Below are positions 1 through 11,051 of a stretch of DNA of 64,000 nt, in pieces. Position 1 is the first letter of the stretch. The number at the start of each line of letters is the position of its first letter. The notes under the pieces were generated by a model. The model did not search any database and had not been told where the DNA came from. It saw only the letters and a program-made list of their open reading frames with translations. The stretch lies in NCBI GenBank assembly GCA_022747635.1, contig JAKTNV010000002.1, positions 2,890,001-2,954,000 on the forward strand, read 5' to 3'. The stretch is from Hetaerina americana. Taxonomy: Eukaryota; Arthropoda; Insecta; Odonata; Calopterygidae. A program made the position numbers and the translations under genes.

Positions 1-1325
1 AACCTCAAGAAGTTCGCCAACCACATCCGAAATTGAAAACGGGCACTGGGAATCGTAAAAAAAACATCACCAAGGGACTTTGGAAATAAAAATTAGAGGC
101 ATTTCCTTTCGGACAAAAACTCTGACAGTCTAATTTTGCCAATTACTTGAAAAATAATTCATTCAGCAAGAGGAACTGCCAACGACAATGATCATTGGAT
201 TCTTTAAGGAAATAATTGAAGTATTATAAGAAGGGATTAATCGCAGTAACTTTGGTTTAAGTTATGGATCTACGCTGTAGCACAGTATCCAATACTTCAC
301 AAGGTCACTTCTACCATGATTTGATCTGTCTCATGACGACTTCATTGATTTAGTATTATAAAATCACTTCGCGAACAGAGTGCAACTACTAATTACTATT
401 TGTGCAACTACTAACAACTATTCCCAAGGTTAAGTGAGAAAATAAAATAAATAATTTGATTACTGCAGTGAAAAATACTAAATTAAATGCTCAAAACAAA
501 CATACAACTGAAAACAGGAGCCGGAAACAGGAAAAATGCTCAGATTTTATAAATGTCCAAAGATCAAAGGTCTAGTTTTGAGAAATGGTATGAATGAGGA
601 AACAACATCATAAAGTGAAAGTACTGCACTGGCCAATCAACATAATTGGAAATTGAACTGAATCAAAGCACCAATTTCTCACCGTGCGGTAATCGTGGGA
701 GTGAGTGCAAGGGAGAATTACGAGAGAACCAGTCGCCGCGGTTCCCGCTCGACCCCCTTGACTTCACCACACGCAAGGCATTTGAAATCGCTTCGTTTGG
801 AGCTAATCCAATCACTTCTCAGATATTTCGTAAAAGAGGCAGAGGTGAGGGCTAATTACTCTTGTCGCGGCTGAGTTCATGAATCCCTTCAGCCTTCCTA
901 AGTAACACGAGAGCCTAATAATTTTCGTGAGTAAATATAAACAAGCAGCGCATGCGAATCCTGAATTAAAAATATAACCGTTGTCACGAGAGCAGCGTTA
1001 CAAAGAATATATAATGGCCTTAGCAAATTAGCTGAGACGCAGGGAAAAATTTGACATGGCTAAATTTAATTTACTTCCGAAGAGTAAGTGAAAGTGTTTC
1101 ATAGGAAAACAGGATTTCACTTGCATTGTATTTCAAGGATTAATGATAAAGAACACAACAGTGCCAAACGCCGATTGAAGAATAAAAGAGGAAAACAATT
1201 AACATTTGTAATAATTCAATCTCCCAGCAAAAAAAATGATAAACGTTGCGCCCACATTTAATTAATCAGCACTTATTTGTATAATACTCTTTGAGTAAGA
1301 CATTTCGAATTCCTAGAAGCTCGTA
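1..1325. other. Unassigned stretch
   Basis: AT-rich, no gene or repeat recognised. Confidence 0.5.
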
Positions 1326-1329
1326 TGTT

Positions 1330-1405
1330 GCAAGCCTGGGGTGCACTCACCCTCTGCCAAACACCCTAGTGGTAGCTTGAAGGGTACTAAATTAAATGAA
1401 CTAAA
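1330..1405 (+). mobile_element. CR1/Jockey-type LINE 3' end, copy 0
   Basis: CACCCTCTGCCAAACACCCT followed by AGTGGTAGCTTGAAGGGTAC and an A-rich tail is the plus-strand form of the tail seen at 17165, 19465, 23255 and 28340. Confidence 0.65.
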
Positions 1406-1409
1406 ATAA

Positions 1410-2715
1410 AGAGTAGGTTCAGACTCTATTCAAAAAGCCAAGCGATTCCAATCAATTTCACCGAAAAAATTACCCGGTGAGAATACCTTTAAAAACCATA
1501 AACACAGCAATCAACCCGAAGGTCAGTTTGGTACGTGACGGCAGAGTTCACCCAGTACTACTAAGCCCAACAAAGGCAAGTGGCGTCGATCAATCAAGGT
1601 AGAGGGGGCAGCTCCTTTCCACACTGAGAATGCATTCCAAACTGAACGAACAAACACATTGTCAATGAAATTACAAATACATTTTTACATTGAAAAATAA
1701 AAACTTACTCCCATTTATGAAATCGATAAAAATATTGGACCATTAAGTTTAAATTTTAGACCCCCTCGGAAACAGGCACGAATATAAGGAGGGCGTAGAC
1801 TTCTTGCATTTTCTGGATATAAAATGCCATAATCATGAATTTGTGAGTCGCAAGCCGCCGGCACCTACGCCCGGCGAGGCGATTGTGAAGTTGGGGACTG
1901 AATTTGCGCCAATGAGATTCGATGCGTCGACGCCTCCTTAAGAACGAGAGAGAGAAGTCCACTGAACAAACTTTCGCGTGAGAACACAAATTCAGATTCA
2001 CTGAGGCACGCCTCAAGGTCGTACGCACCTCCACCTTGTTTACCCTTTGAATCACGCACAGATGTGATACGCAAATAAAGATTAATCATTTAAAAAAAAC
2101 CCAAGGCACCAAATGCGCTGATTTCGCGTCGTGTAGAACGTAATGTCAACCCCATCTTTTATGCGGCCCAGTCCGTTTCTTATGCGAGGCGTACATTCGC
2201 GCGAAAGGCTGCATTAACGCATTAAACATAAGGAAAACATGACTTCCTCGTAATTAAATATTGCGTACGCTAAATATTATACGATACACTCGGGGTCTTA
2301 AGTCTTAATACACGAAAAATTAAATACCGAAGGCCATTAATATTTAAAACGGAAATTCTCAAACTATGAAGAAATTGCGAAAAATATACATGATATGGAG
2401 TAATTATATATTTTTAGCGAATAAGAACGAGAAAGAGGATGGCACCACGCGCATCAGAGATGATGGAACCCAAGTTCTTCAAATGTTAGGAAGGATTACA
2501 ACAACATTATTCGGCCATAATCTGGTAAATAGAAAAATCTCTTTTTGTCCATATGAATGGAAATCGGACACTTATATAAAAACTTTAACATACCACCTGA
2601 TTTCACACGAATAACAAGGATATCACAGGGTTTGAACAAAAGAATCAATGGGCGAGTAATGAAATGAACACAACATTCTCCATCGCGTCATGTGGCGATA
2701 AGGCAAGAGATTTCT
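1410..2715. other. Unassigned stretch
   Basis: Short competing frames only (for example 1756-2089 minus, two frames). Nothing recognised. Confidence 0.45.
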
Positions 2716-2722
2716 AGGAGGA

Positions 2723-2760
2723 CTGAAGTTATTTTGCCACAGGAGGCAAAATAACTTCAG
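2723..2760. repeat. Perfect 16-bp hairpin
   Basis: Arms 2723-2738 (CTGAAGTTATTTTGCC) and 2745-2760 are exact reverse complements with a 6-bp loop. Confidence 0.95.
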
Positions 2761-2879
2761 AGTACCACGAATCCTAAAATAAACTTCAAATGGAATGCAA
2801 CAACCTAATTCACACGAGATAAAAAACTATCATTCGAAGAAAAACGCTACGACGACATCAACAAAATACACTCTACGGT

Positions 2880-3330
2880 CACAAGGATTGAAATCATGCA
2901 TGAATGGCCCGGAAGACGGGAGTCGGGGGAAGGTTATATCACCTCAAGCTCCATTCATACCAGTCGAGGGAACTCCGAAGACGCCGAAGGCGGAAGTCCG
3001 AGCGCGCAAACCGGACTCGCCGATCCACACAATAGAATTGCCAGGAAGGTATTGAGAGAGCCAGGAGGAAAATATTTCGCGAACGAACCCCCGCCGACTC
3101 TAGGACCCGCCAGACAAGAAAATTTTTGGCCACTCTTGAACTCCCTCACGTGCCCCACTCGACTGGACCACTGCCCAAAAGCCACTGCGTGAGCGAGTGG
3201 GACGACAACAAGAGGAGCACCATCCGCCTCCCCGCCCCCCCTTCCCCGCCCTCCCCACCCCACACCCCTCCCAACGACGGCAGCTAGATGGCCCCGCACT
3301 CCTGCCGGTGTTATCGTGGGAGCTACTACT
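2880..3330. other. GC/CpG-rich stretch
   Basis: GC-rich with a C-rich tract at about 3228-3270. Open frames on both strands appear composition-driven. Confidence 0.4.
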
Positions 3331-3334
3331 TTAA

Positions 3335-4325
3335 TAGTATCATGCCTCTTGCACGAACATTGCAAACACGATTGTAATTGCACCGTTCTCACGGATTATC
3401 ACTGTTATAACTAAAACAATTTGACCACATGTTTCGGTAGGATTTGATAAACAAAGATAGAAAAATTTCCAGACCATATCCTGCTCGAAATACTTTTAAA
3501 ATGCTGAAAAAATATACTCTACTACCTTTTTGAAAGGCCAATGTCCTAAAAGTTACTCCAATTTTCCTGTTTTTCGAATCTTTTCTTAGATTGCTTCCCT
3601 TTCCAAGGCCACAAGTCTCCAGGGCCACTTAGGGAATACGACGCAGTCAATCATTAGATACGACGCAGTCGATCGTGAGATACAAATCAGACAATTATGA
3701 GCCGAGATGATAACGATTTAATAGAAATAAACACAAGTGAGAGAGATAATTATCTGGATTTGACGGCCAAAGTAATAGTTATCACTGAGTGTATTTCATC
3801 AGGAGCCCTTAAGGCCCTTACACAATCAATACACAAAATTAAAGCAATATACACAAAAAAGCGACACATGCCCTCGGTGCTACCCAACACATCCGCCCAC
3901 AACCTCAATCCTTACTTGAATAAACAGAGATACGAAATCTTTGCACCGCATTAATTTCCATTTGTACAAAAACAGTAAATTGAATTTCTAAGCTAACAAC
4001 GCCACGTCGGCCTTGCTACCATGTAAAAAGTACTCGCTAAGACGGAGGCTGGGCTTTTTTTCAAAGAATGACTGAGTGGCGTTCTTCTTCCCCGTATCGC
4101 ATTTCCTGACAGTGAATAAATTTGACTTCGTAATAATCACTTGGCCCGAATACCATTGAAAACGAAGACCTTGTCAACGTCGAGAAATGAACCCACCCTC
4201 CTTCGCCGCCGGATCGACGACAGTATATTACGCAACCCAACACGTTAGGCGTCCATGTTGTCTCATATTGCGTAATCAAATGCGTAAGCGATTCATGATA
4301 GTAGTTTGAAAATCGCTTCAGACAA
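3335..4325. other. Unassigned stretch
   Basis: No gene or repeat recognised. Confidence 0.5.
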
Positions 4326-4337
4326 AACAATTGAAGC

Positions 4338-4402
4338 GATGCTAGTGGTGAGGTAGCGCACCGTTCCTACACGCTGTGGCGCCGGGTTTGATTACCGGGA
4401 TG
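4338..4402 (+). mobile_element. tRNA-like relic (possible SINE head)
   Basis: A-box-like TAGTGGTGAGGTAGCG (from 4343) and B-box-like GGGTTTGATTACC (4384-4396) at tRNA spacing. No matching acceptor stem. Could be chance. Confidence 0.4.
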
Positions 4403-4404
4403 AA

Positions 4405-5700
4405 GATTCATTTTTGAAGGCACAGTCCCCTCCGCACTCGGGAATCATCGCTTGGGGGGGGGGGGGCTTCTCGAAGTCGAGGGGCCGATCGTCGCCGCCT
4501 CTAAGAGTGAACCTAATCCAACGCAGGGCTCATCTCCATCACATTTGGGATTTGTCAGGGTCACATCCGCCACCCCACACCCCCACTACATGTGCGCACC
4601 CTCCTCCACAACCCTTGCCCGCTCGCGTGCATGAACGCGCCCAGCGGAATGGTCGACGCTAACTGCAGGATGCAATTCGGCCGACCTGATTTCATCTCGT
4701 CGTCGAGACGAAGACGCCAAATTTCCATGTTTGGCCGGCATCGGATGGAAGGCAGTCACTTGAGAGCAAGATGAAAGGGCGGGCGGGCGGGCCCCTCTTC
4801 CCTTGGATCCCAGACTCGAACATTCCAAACACACGCACACCTCTCCCGCCTTTTCCCCACCACTAACCCCTTCGCATTCCCCGCCTTCGGCCCAAACCCA
4901 CGCACGGCCAGCAACCAAACAACACCCCGCGGCGGCAAACTCCCGCGCAACTGCGCGCTCGCTTCCGAGGCGTTCGTCACCCGCCGGGCGCCTCGCCATA
5001 CCTAAGGCCAAGGCTCGTCCGAGAGACGCGAGCGCTTTTACGCTCCACTCGCACACCCTTTCCGCGGCGACCTTGGCTCGACGGCCTCTAAAAGGGCGAG
5101 GGAGGGGCGGGGGACGGAAGAAGAGCGGTGGGGCGACGGGTGCGTCAGAGGAGCGAGAGGGTTAAAAAAAATGGGGGCGGCGAGGAGAAAGGGGTGGGGA
5201 GGGCACTTGCTAAATGGTCTCGAATGGGAGGAGATTGGGTATCATTTTGAGCGTGGGAGGAGGAGGGGGCAGGAGGCAGGGAGCGAGGATAATGCGACTT
5301 CCGCCTCCTTCCCCTCTCCGCAATGCGTCTTCGGCGCGGACCTCTTGTTTATTTACAGATCACGGTACGCCTCCGAAGGTGGCGTTCGTAACCGGAAGCT
5401 TTTAATTCGGTTTCCAGTGACGACGACGACGAATGGTGGTCACGGGGCCTTCGCGGGCATCAATCGGATGGGGATCGCTTCACATGCACGCCACGGCGGA
5501 CGAGAAGTAAATGTAAATTACACGGCGGGGGGGGTGGGGGGGATGGGAACCACAGTCGGACCTCGAGATGGCTCGCCACAAAAAGGCGGGCGGGAGAGGG
5601 AAACGCCAACTACGAGTGATAAGTGTTACGGAGTTGCAGCTGAAGCTACGAGGCTCGCATATCCCTCTCAAGGGAAGAAAATAATCGCGGTTACTCCAAG
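4405..5700. other. GC/CpG-rich stretch with strand-biased purine tracts
   Basis: Markedly GC-rich, with C-rich (4800-4930) followed by G/A-rich (5090-5290) sequence and repeated GGGCGG-type boxes. It may be a CpG-island-like promoter region. Overlapping long frames on both strands are not recognised as proteins. Confidence 0.4.
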
Positions 5701-5704
5701 TGAT

Positions 5705-7020
5705 GAACAGCTATGAAATAAAAGTTGAAGTATACTTTTCAATGCCAAAAGCTAAATGATGGCTTGGCATCGAAGGTAAAACTATGGAGGCATCGCACTA
5801 ATGCAGAAGAGTGCTTCACTACTTGGCAGTTGGCTTGAAAGAAATCACAAGATGCACGGGAATACTTTGCTGGGGGTATAGGCATACTATGATGCTGGCG
5901 GTGGTATTTCCTAGCGCAGAAATAATATTAGTTAGATATATAGCTAGATAGAGGTCTTCATTTGGGCGAAATTGAGACCAAATGGTCCCTTCTTCCATTT
6001 CACATGAATATGCTCAAAGTAAGCAGTTTAAGAGACTGAAAATTGAAGAAAACATTGAAGAGTATAACAACGGGGTCCTGAGGAAGCGGGCTCGAAATAT
6101 CAAATAGTTTCACGATGGTTTAAACAAAATGGATGGATATAGCATACGATAACGAAGTGTTGAAATCAGTTTCGACACGCCCGGAGTAATATCTATGACG
6201 GGTGCTTCCTGAACAAGCCCCGCAGTTCAAACCTGGACTTTCCACGCCAAGATTCCTCGTTTGGTCATGACAGAGCATTCATTCCTCTGGTATTCATGTT
6301 CCCAATGTGATGCTGGCGGTGGTATTTCCTGGCGCAGAAATAATATTAGTTAGATGGATAACGCCTGAAACCGATAAAAACTATCATTAAGAAATGGTCG
6401 GCGCCTAAATAACCTACTCTACTAGTTTATCACTAATGAGAGAAATGAAATGAGCAGTTGCTTACTTGCGGTGGAATCTACAATGGTCTCCCCGGCGATA
6501 ACATTTGAGCCGCAAATCACGACTCGCTTCCAACCACGCAGAATTGAAGACAATATATAAAAATTAAATGTCAAGTTAAAATACTGAAAATCGATTTTCA
6601 TGGAAGTTGAGGTTCTTCTCAGGCTAACGCGGCCCACCATTTTCATTAATGCTCAGGTTCTGCGAATAAAAGCCTGAAATTGGTTTCCATCGTTCATAAT
6701 AGTGCAAAATACATTAATAAGAATCAACCAAACGAGACATGACAAGCAAATGAAATAGCCAAAGGGACGTAAAATAGGTGAATTCGGCATCGTCGTCTCA
6801 CTTCATCGCACTTCTTTTTCCGTGTCTTTGACTTGCAGACTCAGCACTGGGACTCGGATTACTTACTCCCAACAACCACTACGCTTCCGGTTAACGGATA
6901 AATGTCTGACTGACAATTAAGAGTCTATTACACACACGCAGGCGTGGACTCCTAAATGACAACGCTCGGAAGGTCGACTTCACACCCACTCGCACGACCA
7001 GTTCGGAATAGTATATATAC
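5705..7020. other. Noncoding stretch with a 47-bp direct repeat pair
   Basis: Direct repeats at 5891-5937 and 6309-6355 differ at one base. Between them is a hammerhead-like motif at 6078-6097. Otherwise nothing recognised. Confidence 0.6.
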
Positions 7021-7032
7021 ATACATATGCGC

Positions 7033-7035
<3 letters not shown>

Positions 7036-7111
<76 letters not shown>

Positions 7112-7116
7112 TATAT

Positions 7117-7166
<50 letters not shown>
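7036..7166. repeat. (AT)n array
   Basis: About 130 bp of AT repeat with a short ATTATATATTATA interruption. Confidence 0.95.
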
Positions 7167-7167
<1 letters not shown>

Positions 7168-7277
7168 GTATATGAAGTTTCGAATTTTCGGTGGTCCACG
7201 CCACCTTTCTCAAGGAAGGGAAGGACAGAACTAAAATATGTATGCATGTATGTACATATACTATATTAATACATAAT

Positions 7278-7323
7278 ATATATATATATGATATATATAT
7301 ATGTAATATAAATATATATATAT
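7278..7323. repeat. AT-rich simple repeat at the 5' boundary of RTE copy A
   Basis: TATATATATATGATATATAT-type sequence joined directly to the LINE at 7324. Confidence 0.85.
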
Positions 7324-7439
7324 TGTGAGGACTACAAAAAATAAGTTTGATATCCCACGCAGCTAAAGTTGTTCTCAGGATCATAAACAAAGAGATAGAG
7401 AGTAGGGCAAATGATTACTTAGGGGATGACCAGTTCGGG

Positions 7440-8295
7440 TTCCGCGGTCGTCATCCCACGAAACCCTTGTAAGGGAAAACCGGCAGCAGCAGGACAGAAG
7501 ACGCAGGAGAAGAAGACCAAGTCAGTCAGAATAGGAACGTGGAATGTTAGGACAATGATGAGGACAGGGAAACTGGAGAATATTAAGCGAGGGATGGAAA
7601 ATGGAAGTATAGATATTTTAGGTCTATGCGAGGTGAGATGGAAAGATAGCGGGGATTACTGGAGTGACAGGTATAGAATCATATACAGCGGCGGGGAAGA
7701 GAGCCAACGAGGGGTTGCCATTGTTTTGAATAAAAAGTTAGGAAGAAGCGTAGCAACCATAGAACAGGTAACGGATAGAATATTACTAGTCGAGACAAAA
7801 GCAGAACCGACCAACTTGGGTATTATTCAGGTATGCATGCCACCGAGCAACCATACGGTGGAGGAGGTCGATGGGATATACGATCGATTAGAGGACATAA
7901 ACGCGTGTGTTCCTGCAGAGAAACATTTGATCATGATGGGGGATTGGAACGCGACGGTAGGCGCAGGAAGAGATGGTGATGAGGTGGGGAACTACGGTTT
8001 AGGCACGAGGAATGACTGCGAGGAGAAAGTAGTTGAGTTCTACAGGAGACAGGGCTTAGTCATCACCAACACTTGGTTTAGACACCACAAAAGATGCAGG
8101 TATACATGGAAAATGCCAGGTGACTCAGAAAGATATCAGCTAGATTATATTCTGGTTAGTCACAGGTTTAGGAACAGTGTGATACATTCGCACAGCTTCC
8201 CGGGAGCGGATGCGGGCACTGACCCCAATTTAGTTGTTATGAAATGTAGCGTCCGTTTCAAAAAGATAAGGCAGGGGCGGCCAGTACTATACTAA
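7440..8295 (+). pseudogene. RTE endonuclease domain (copy A)
   Basis: Open frame covering the AP-type endonuclease. Visible motifs: RIGTWNVRTM near the start, GLCEVRW, VAIVLNK, MMGDWNATVG (catalytic GDWN), DYILVSHRFRNS and a truncated end after FKKIRQGRP. This domain nicks target DNA to prime reverse transcription. The frame then meets a stop because about 110 bp present in the copy at 13003-14712 are missing here. The apparent Met at 7426 lies in the fused reverse-transcriptase piece and is not the natural start. Confidence 0.9.
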
Positions 8296-8299
8296 GTAC

Positions 8300-8760
8300 T
8301 ATCGAAGAAAAATGGGAGTTTCAAGAAAGGGTTGCCTAAAGCCGCAAAAGACACTATCGGAACCGTTAACGCTAAAAGGACTAGGAAACCATGGATCACG
8401 GATGAGATAATTACAAAGATGGATGAGAGGAGAAAATGGAAGAAAGTAAATGCAGAGTTAGGCAAAGCGAAGTACAAAGAATTAAACAATAAACAGCGGC
8501 GGGCTACAAATAAAGCAAAAGAAGCATGGTGGAAGACGCAGTGAGAGGATATGGAAAGTCTGCAGAGGAAGGGCGCAGTAAAGATCCAAAAGATATAAGG
8601 AGTATATAGAAGAACTGTATAGTGAAGAACTTAGACCAACAAAGTTAGACATTCAAAAAGAATATTACGTAGAGGAAGACAGCTTAGGTCCAGGCATACT
8701 AGACAATGAGATAGAAAGGGCATTAAGGGAGATGAAACTAAATAAGGCCTAAAAATGATT
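8300..8760 (+). pseudogene. RTE linker between endonuclease and RT (copy A), broken
   Basis: Decayed linker region. KRTRKPWITDEIITKMDERR and YKELNNKQRRATNKAKEAWW are recognisable by comparison with the copies at 13003 and 61100. Stop codons and a deletion at about 8573 break the frame, and a further deletion of about 270 bp at 8748 removes the first reverse-transcriptase blocks. Confidence 0.8.
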
Positions 8761-9798
8761 ACTTAGGGGGATGATCAGTTTGGGTTTAGGAAGGGGAGAG
8801 GTACGTGTGATGCCATTGCAGTACTGATATTATTAATCGAGAGGAATGTAGAATACAACCAGGAGGTATTTGCCTGTTTCGTAGATTTCGAAAAAGCGTT
8901 TGATAGAGTGAATTGGGAAAAACAAATGAGTGTATTGTAGAAAATAGGAATAGATTGAAGGGAAAGGAGGCTAATCCGCAACCTTTACATGTCTAAGACT
9001 ACTCAGGTGTGAGTGGGAAACGGGGAGTCTGGTTGGGCAGTGTTAGGAAGAGGTGTAAGGCAGGGTTGCCCATTATCGCCGTTGCTGTTCAACCTGTATG
9101 CAGAGGAAATGATCAAAGAGGCATGGGAAGAACTCGAGGTAGGAATGAAAGTGGGCGGGGAATTCGTAAAATCAGTTAGGTTTGCTGATGACCAAGCTTT
9201 AGTTTGTCAGTCAGCCAAGGGGCTGCAAGCATTGCTGAGTGAATTGGAAATTCAGTGCGACAGGTATGGGATGAGGATCAAAATTAATAAAACAAAGGTT
9301 GTGCGATTTTCTAGAAAGAAAAAGGCTAAGCTAGACATTAAAATAGGAGGGCAAAAACTAGAGCAGGTAGAACAGTTTACTTACGTTGGTAGTGTTTTGG
9401 ACCAAGACGGTCAAAGTAGTAGGGACGTTAGGAGAAGAATTGCGCTAGGCAAAGAGGCTTTCTCAAGGAGGAGGGATTTGATGACAGGGACGTTGAGTAA
9501 TGAAATACTCGTAAAAACTTTGATATGGGGCATAGCTCTGTACGGCACGGAAACGTGGTCATTGACGCAGGAGGATAGACGTAGATTGGAGGCTTTTGAA
9601 ATGTGGGTGTGGAGAAGAATGGAGAAAGTGAAATGGACCGAGAAGAAAACAAATGAGGAAGTACTTGGTATGGTGGGCGAAGAGAGGGGTTTGTTGGGAG
9701 CAATCCTATGGATGCAGGAAAAGTGGATGAAGGGGGTATTGACCGGCAGTGGGATGTTGAAGACTGTCATAGAGGGGAGGTTAGGTAAACGAGGCTAG
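8760..9798 (+). pseudogene. RTE reverse transcriptase, 3' part (copy A)
   Basis: Reverse transcriptase from DDQFGFRKGRG onwards: ACFVDFEKAFDRVNW (catalytic block A), GVRQGCPLSPLLFNLY, VRFADDQALVCQSA (the FADD catalytic box) and the thumb/C-terminal region to GKRG. In-frame stops at about 8938 and 9010 split it, leaving the 9013-9798 frame open. Over roughly 190 residues it differs from the copy at 59598-60332 at only about seven positions. Confidence 0.9.
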
Positions 9799-9985
9799 GG
9801 AAGGAACAGGCTAGGGATGTTGGACGGGATGAAGGAAGGAAGAAAGTACTCAGAGATGAAGAGGGACCTGATGTAGAGTAGGATGCTGGATTTTTTTGTT
9901 TTGGGAGGGAATCACAAAATGCTTTATTTAGTAGCTGTGTCCATCCAAAAACCTACCTTAACCAGTAGATTACCTAATAATTAAT

Positions 9986-10055
9986 AATATATATTAATTA
10001 TATCTATACATATATATAAATATATATATATATATGCATGCATGCATATATATAC
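9986..10055. repeat. AT-rich simple repeat at the 3' side of RTE copy A
   Basis: Mixed (AT)n with TGCATGCATGCA interruptions, immediately after the LINE tail. Confidence 0.85.
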
Positions 10056-10440
10056 ACACACAGAGGCCCTCAGACAGCGATAGATAGATACAGCGAGACA
10101 GACACAGCAGGCAACGAGACAGAGACAGATCGACGTCCGCCCTTCTTAAGCTTCGTATCAGACAAATAGCACGTACGATAGAGAAGACATCAAGTTGGAG
10201 AATCAGGTGATAGATAGCATTACCACTAAGGCTTCAAGGCATTTGGGAGGAGTCGTTAATTGAGCTCCACTTACTCACTCCTGGTTGGCGCTCTACGCCT
10301 CTCACACTTTAAGGTCGCCTAATTTCGGCAATCCAGTAAAGCACTCAAGGATGCATTGCACTTACTGGGGAATCCTGTGGGTCCCCACGCTAGGGTTACC
10401 CAAACCTACACCATAAAATTACATTAGGTCGGAAAACGAC
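10056..10440. other. Low-complexity stretch before the Jockey element
   Basis: Purine-rich GACA/GATA-like sequence (10070-10130), then about 300 bp with no clear coding signal. It may be leader or decayed ORF1 of the following Jockey copy. Confidence 0.4.
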
Positions 10441-10451
10441 TTCTTTTCGAA

Positions 10452-11051
10452 GTGTATCGGTGCTATCGTACCATTTTGGAGCAAAACTTGGAGCAAATTC
10501 GGCCGCGTTGTGTTAAGTGCGCCGGTGCGCATCTAACTGCCGAATGCGAGAAAAAAGACCGCACTACGCCCGCGAGGTGCGTTAATTGTGCAATGGGACC
10601 ATCCAACCAATTGTCCCGTTTACAAATGGGAAAACCAACGTAGGTTGGCGAGAGAGAAACGCGTTACAAATTCCCGAGGATCAGCCCAAGGGAAAACTTA
10701 CAACCCTGCCCCGGCTCCTGTAGCGAATGCCTGGGCAGGTCCCGAGCCCAAGGTCCCGTGCAGGACCAAACACCTTTAAGCGCCAGAAACCAATTTCCCT
10801 CCTTACCTCCTCATAAAATCCCTCCACCTCATGCTGTTCACCCCCTTCAGCCCGGCGGCTCTATTCCACAAACCTCTTCTTCTTATCACCTACCAAACCC
10901 AACCCCTTCTCTTCCCACACACGGAGAACAATCACTGTTTGGATATTTCATGTCCATACACACACAGCTTTGTCTCTTAAAGACAAAAACGGAGAAAAAG
11001 ATCTTGATGCTCCAGCAATTATGCGAGTTGCACGAGCTTAATGACTACTAA
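10452..11051 (+). pseudogene. Jockey ORF1 (gag-like, CCHC zinc knuckles), frameshifted
   Basis: Nucleic-acid-binding protein of a Jockey LINE. CVKCAGAHLTAEC at about 10519-10557 is a zinc knuckle. A second one, CVNC followed by DHPTNCPVYKW, is split by a frameshift near 10590. A proline-rich stretch follows, then a short C-terminus ending ELHELNDY. The upstream part of ORF1 is not readable. Confidence 0.8.

Larger units (their letters stand above)
7324..9985 (+). mobile_element. RTE-type LINE copy A, chimeric and internally deleted
   Basis: Non-LTR retrotransposon of the RTE kind: a single coding region with an apurinic-type endonuclease (proteins of this type are often named craniofacial development protein 2-like) and a reverse transcriptase with an FADD box. 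It begins abruptly after an AT array with about 115 bp copied from the middle of the reverse transcriptase (7324-7439). That joins directly to the normal leader and endonuclease (from about 7440). By comparison with the other copies here there are deletions near 8290, 8573 and 8748, plus several stop codons. The 3' end is intact: it shares its last roughly 100 bp (through CTACCTTAACCAGTAGATTACC) with the copy at 59490-61595 and ends in an (AAT)n-like tail near 9975-9985. Dead as a unit, but near-identical to its relatives and so young. Confidence 0.92.

Noticed and set aside
4586..5056. 156-codon minus-strand frame and overlapping plus-strand frames
   Set aside because: High GC removes stop codons in all frames; no motif seen.
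5891..6355. LTR retrotransposon with 47-bp repeats
   Set aside because: Repeats lack usual LTR ends, and no primer-binding site, polypurine tract or coding region lies between.
7027..7269. Long Tyr/Ile-only open frames across AT arrays (also at 14590, 33387, 34494, 61768)
   Set aside because: They are translations of (AT)n dinucleotide repeat, not proteins.
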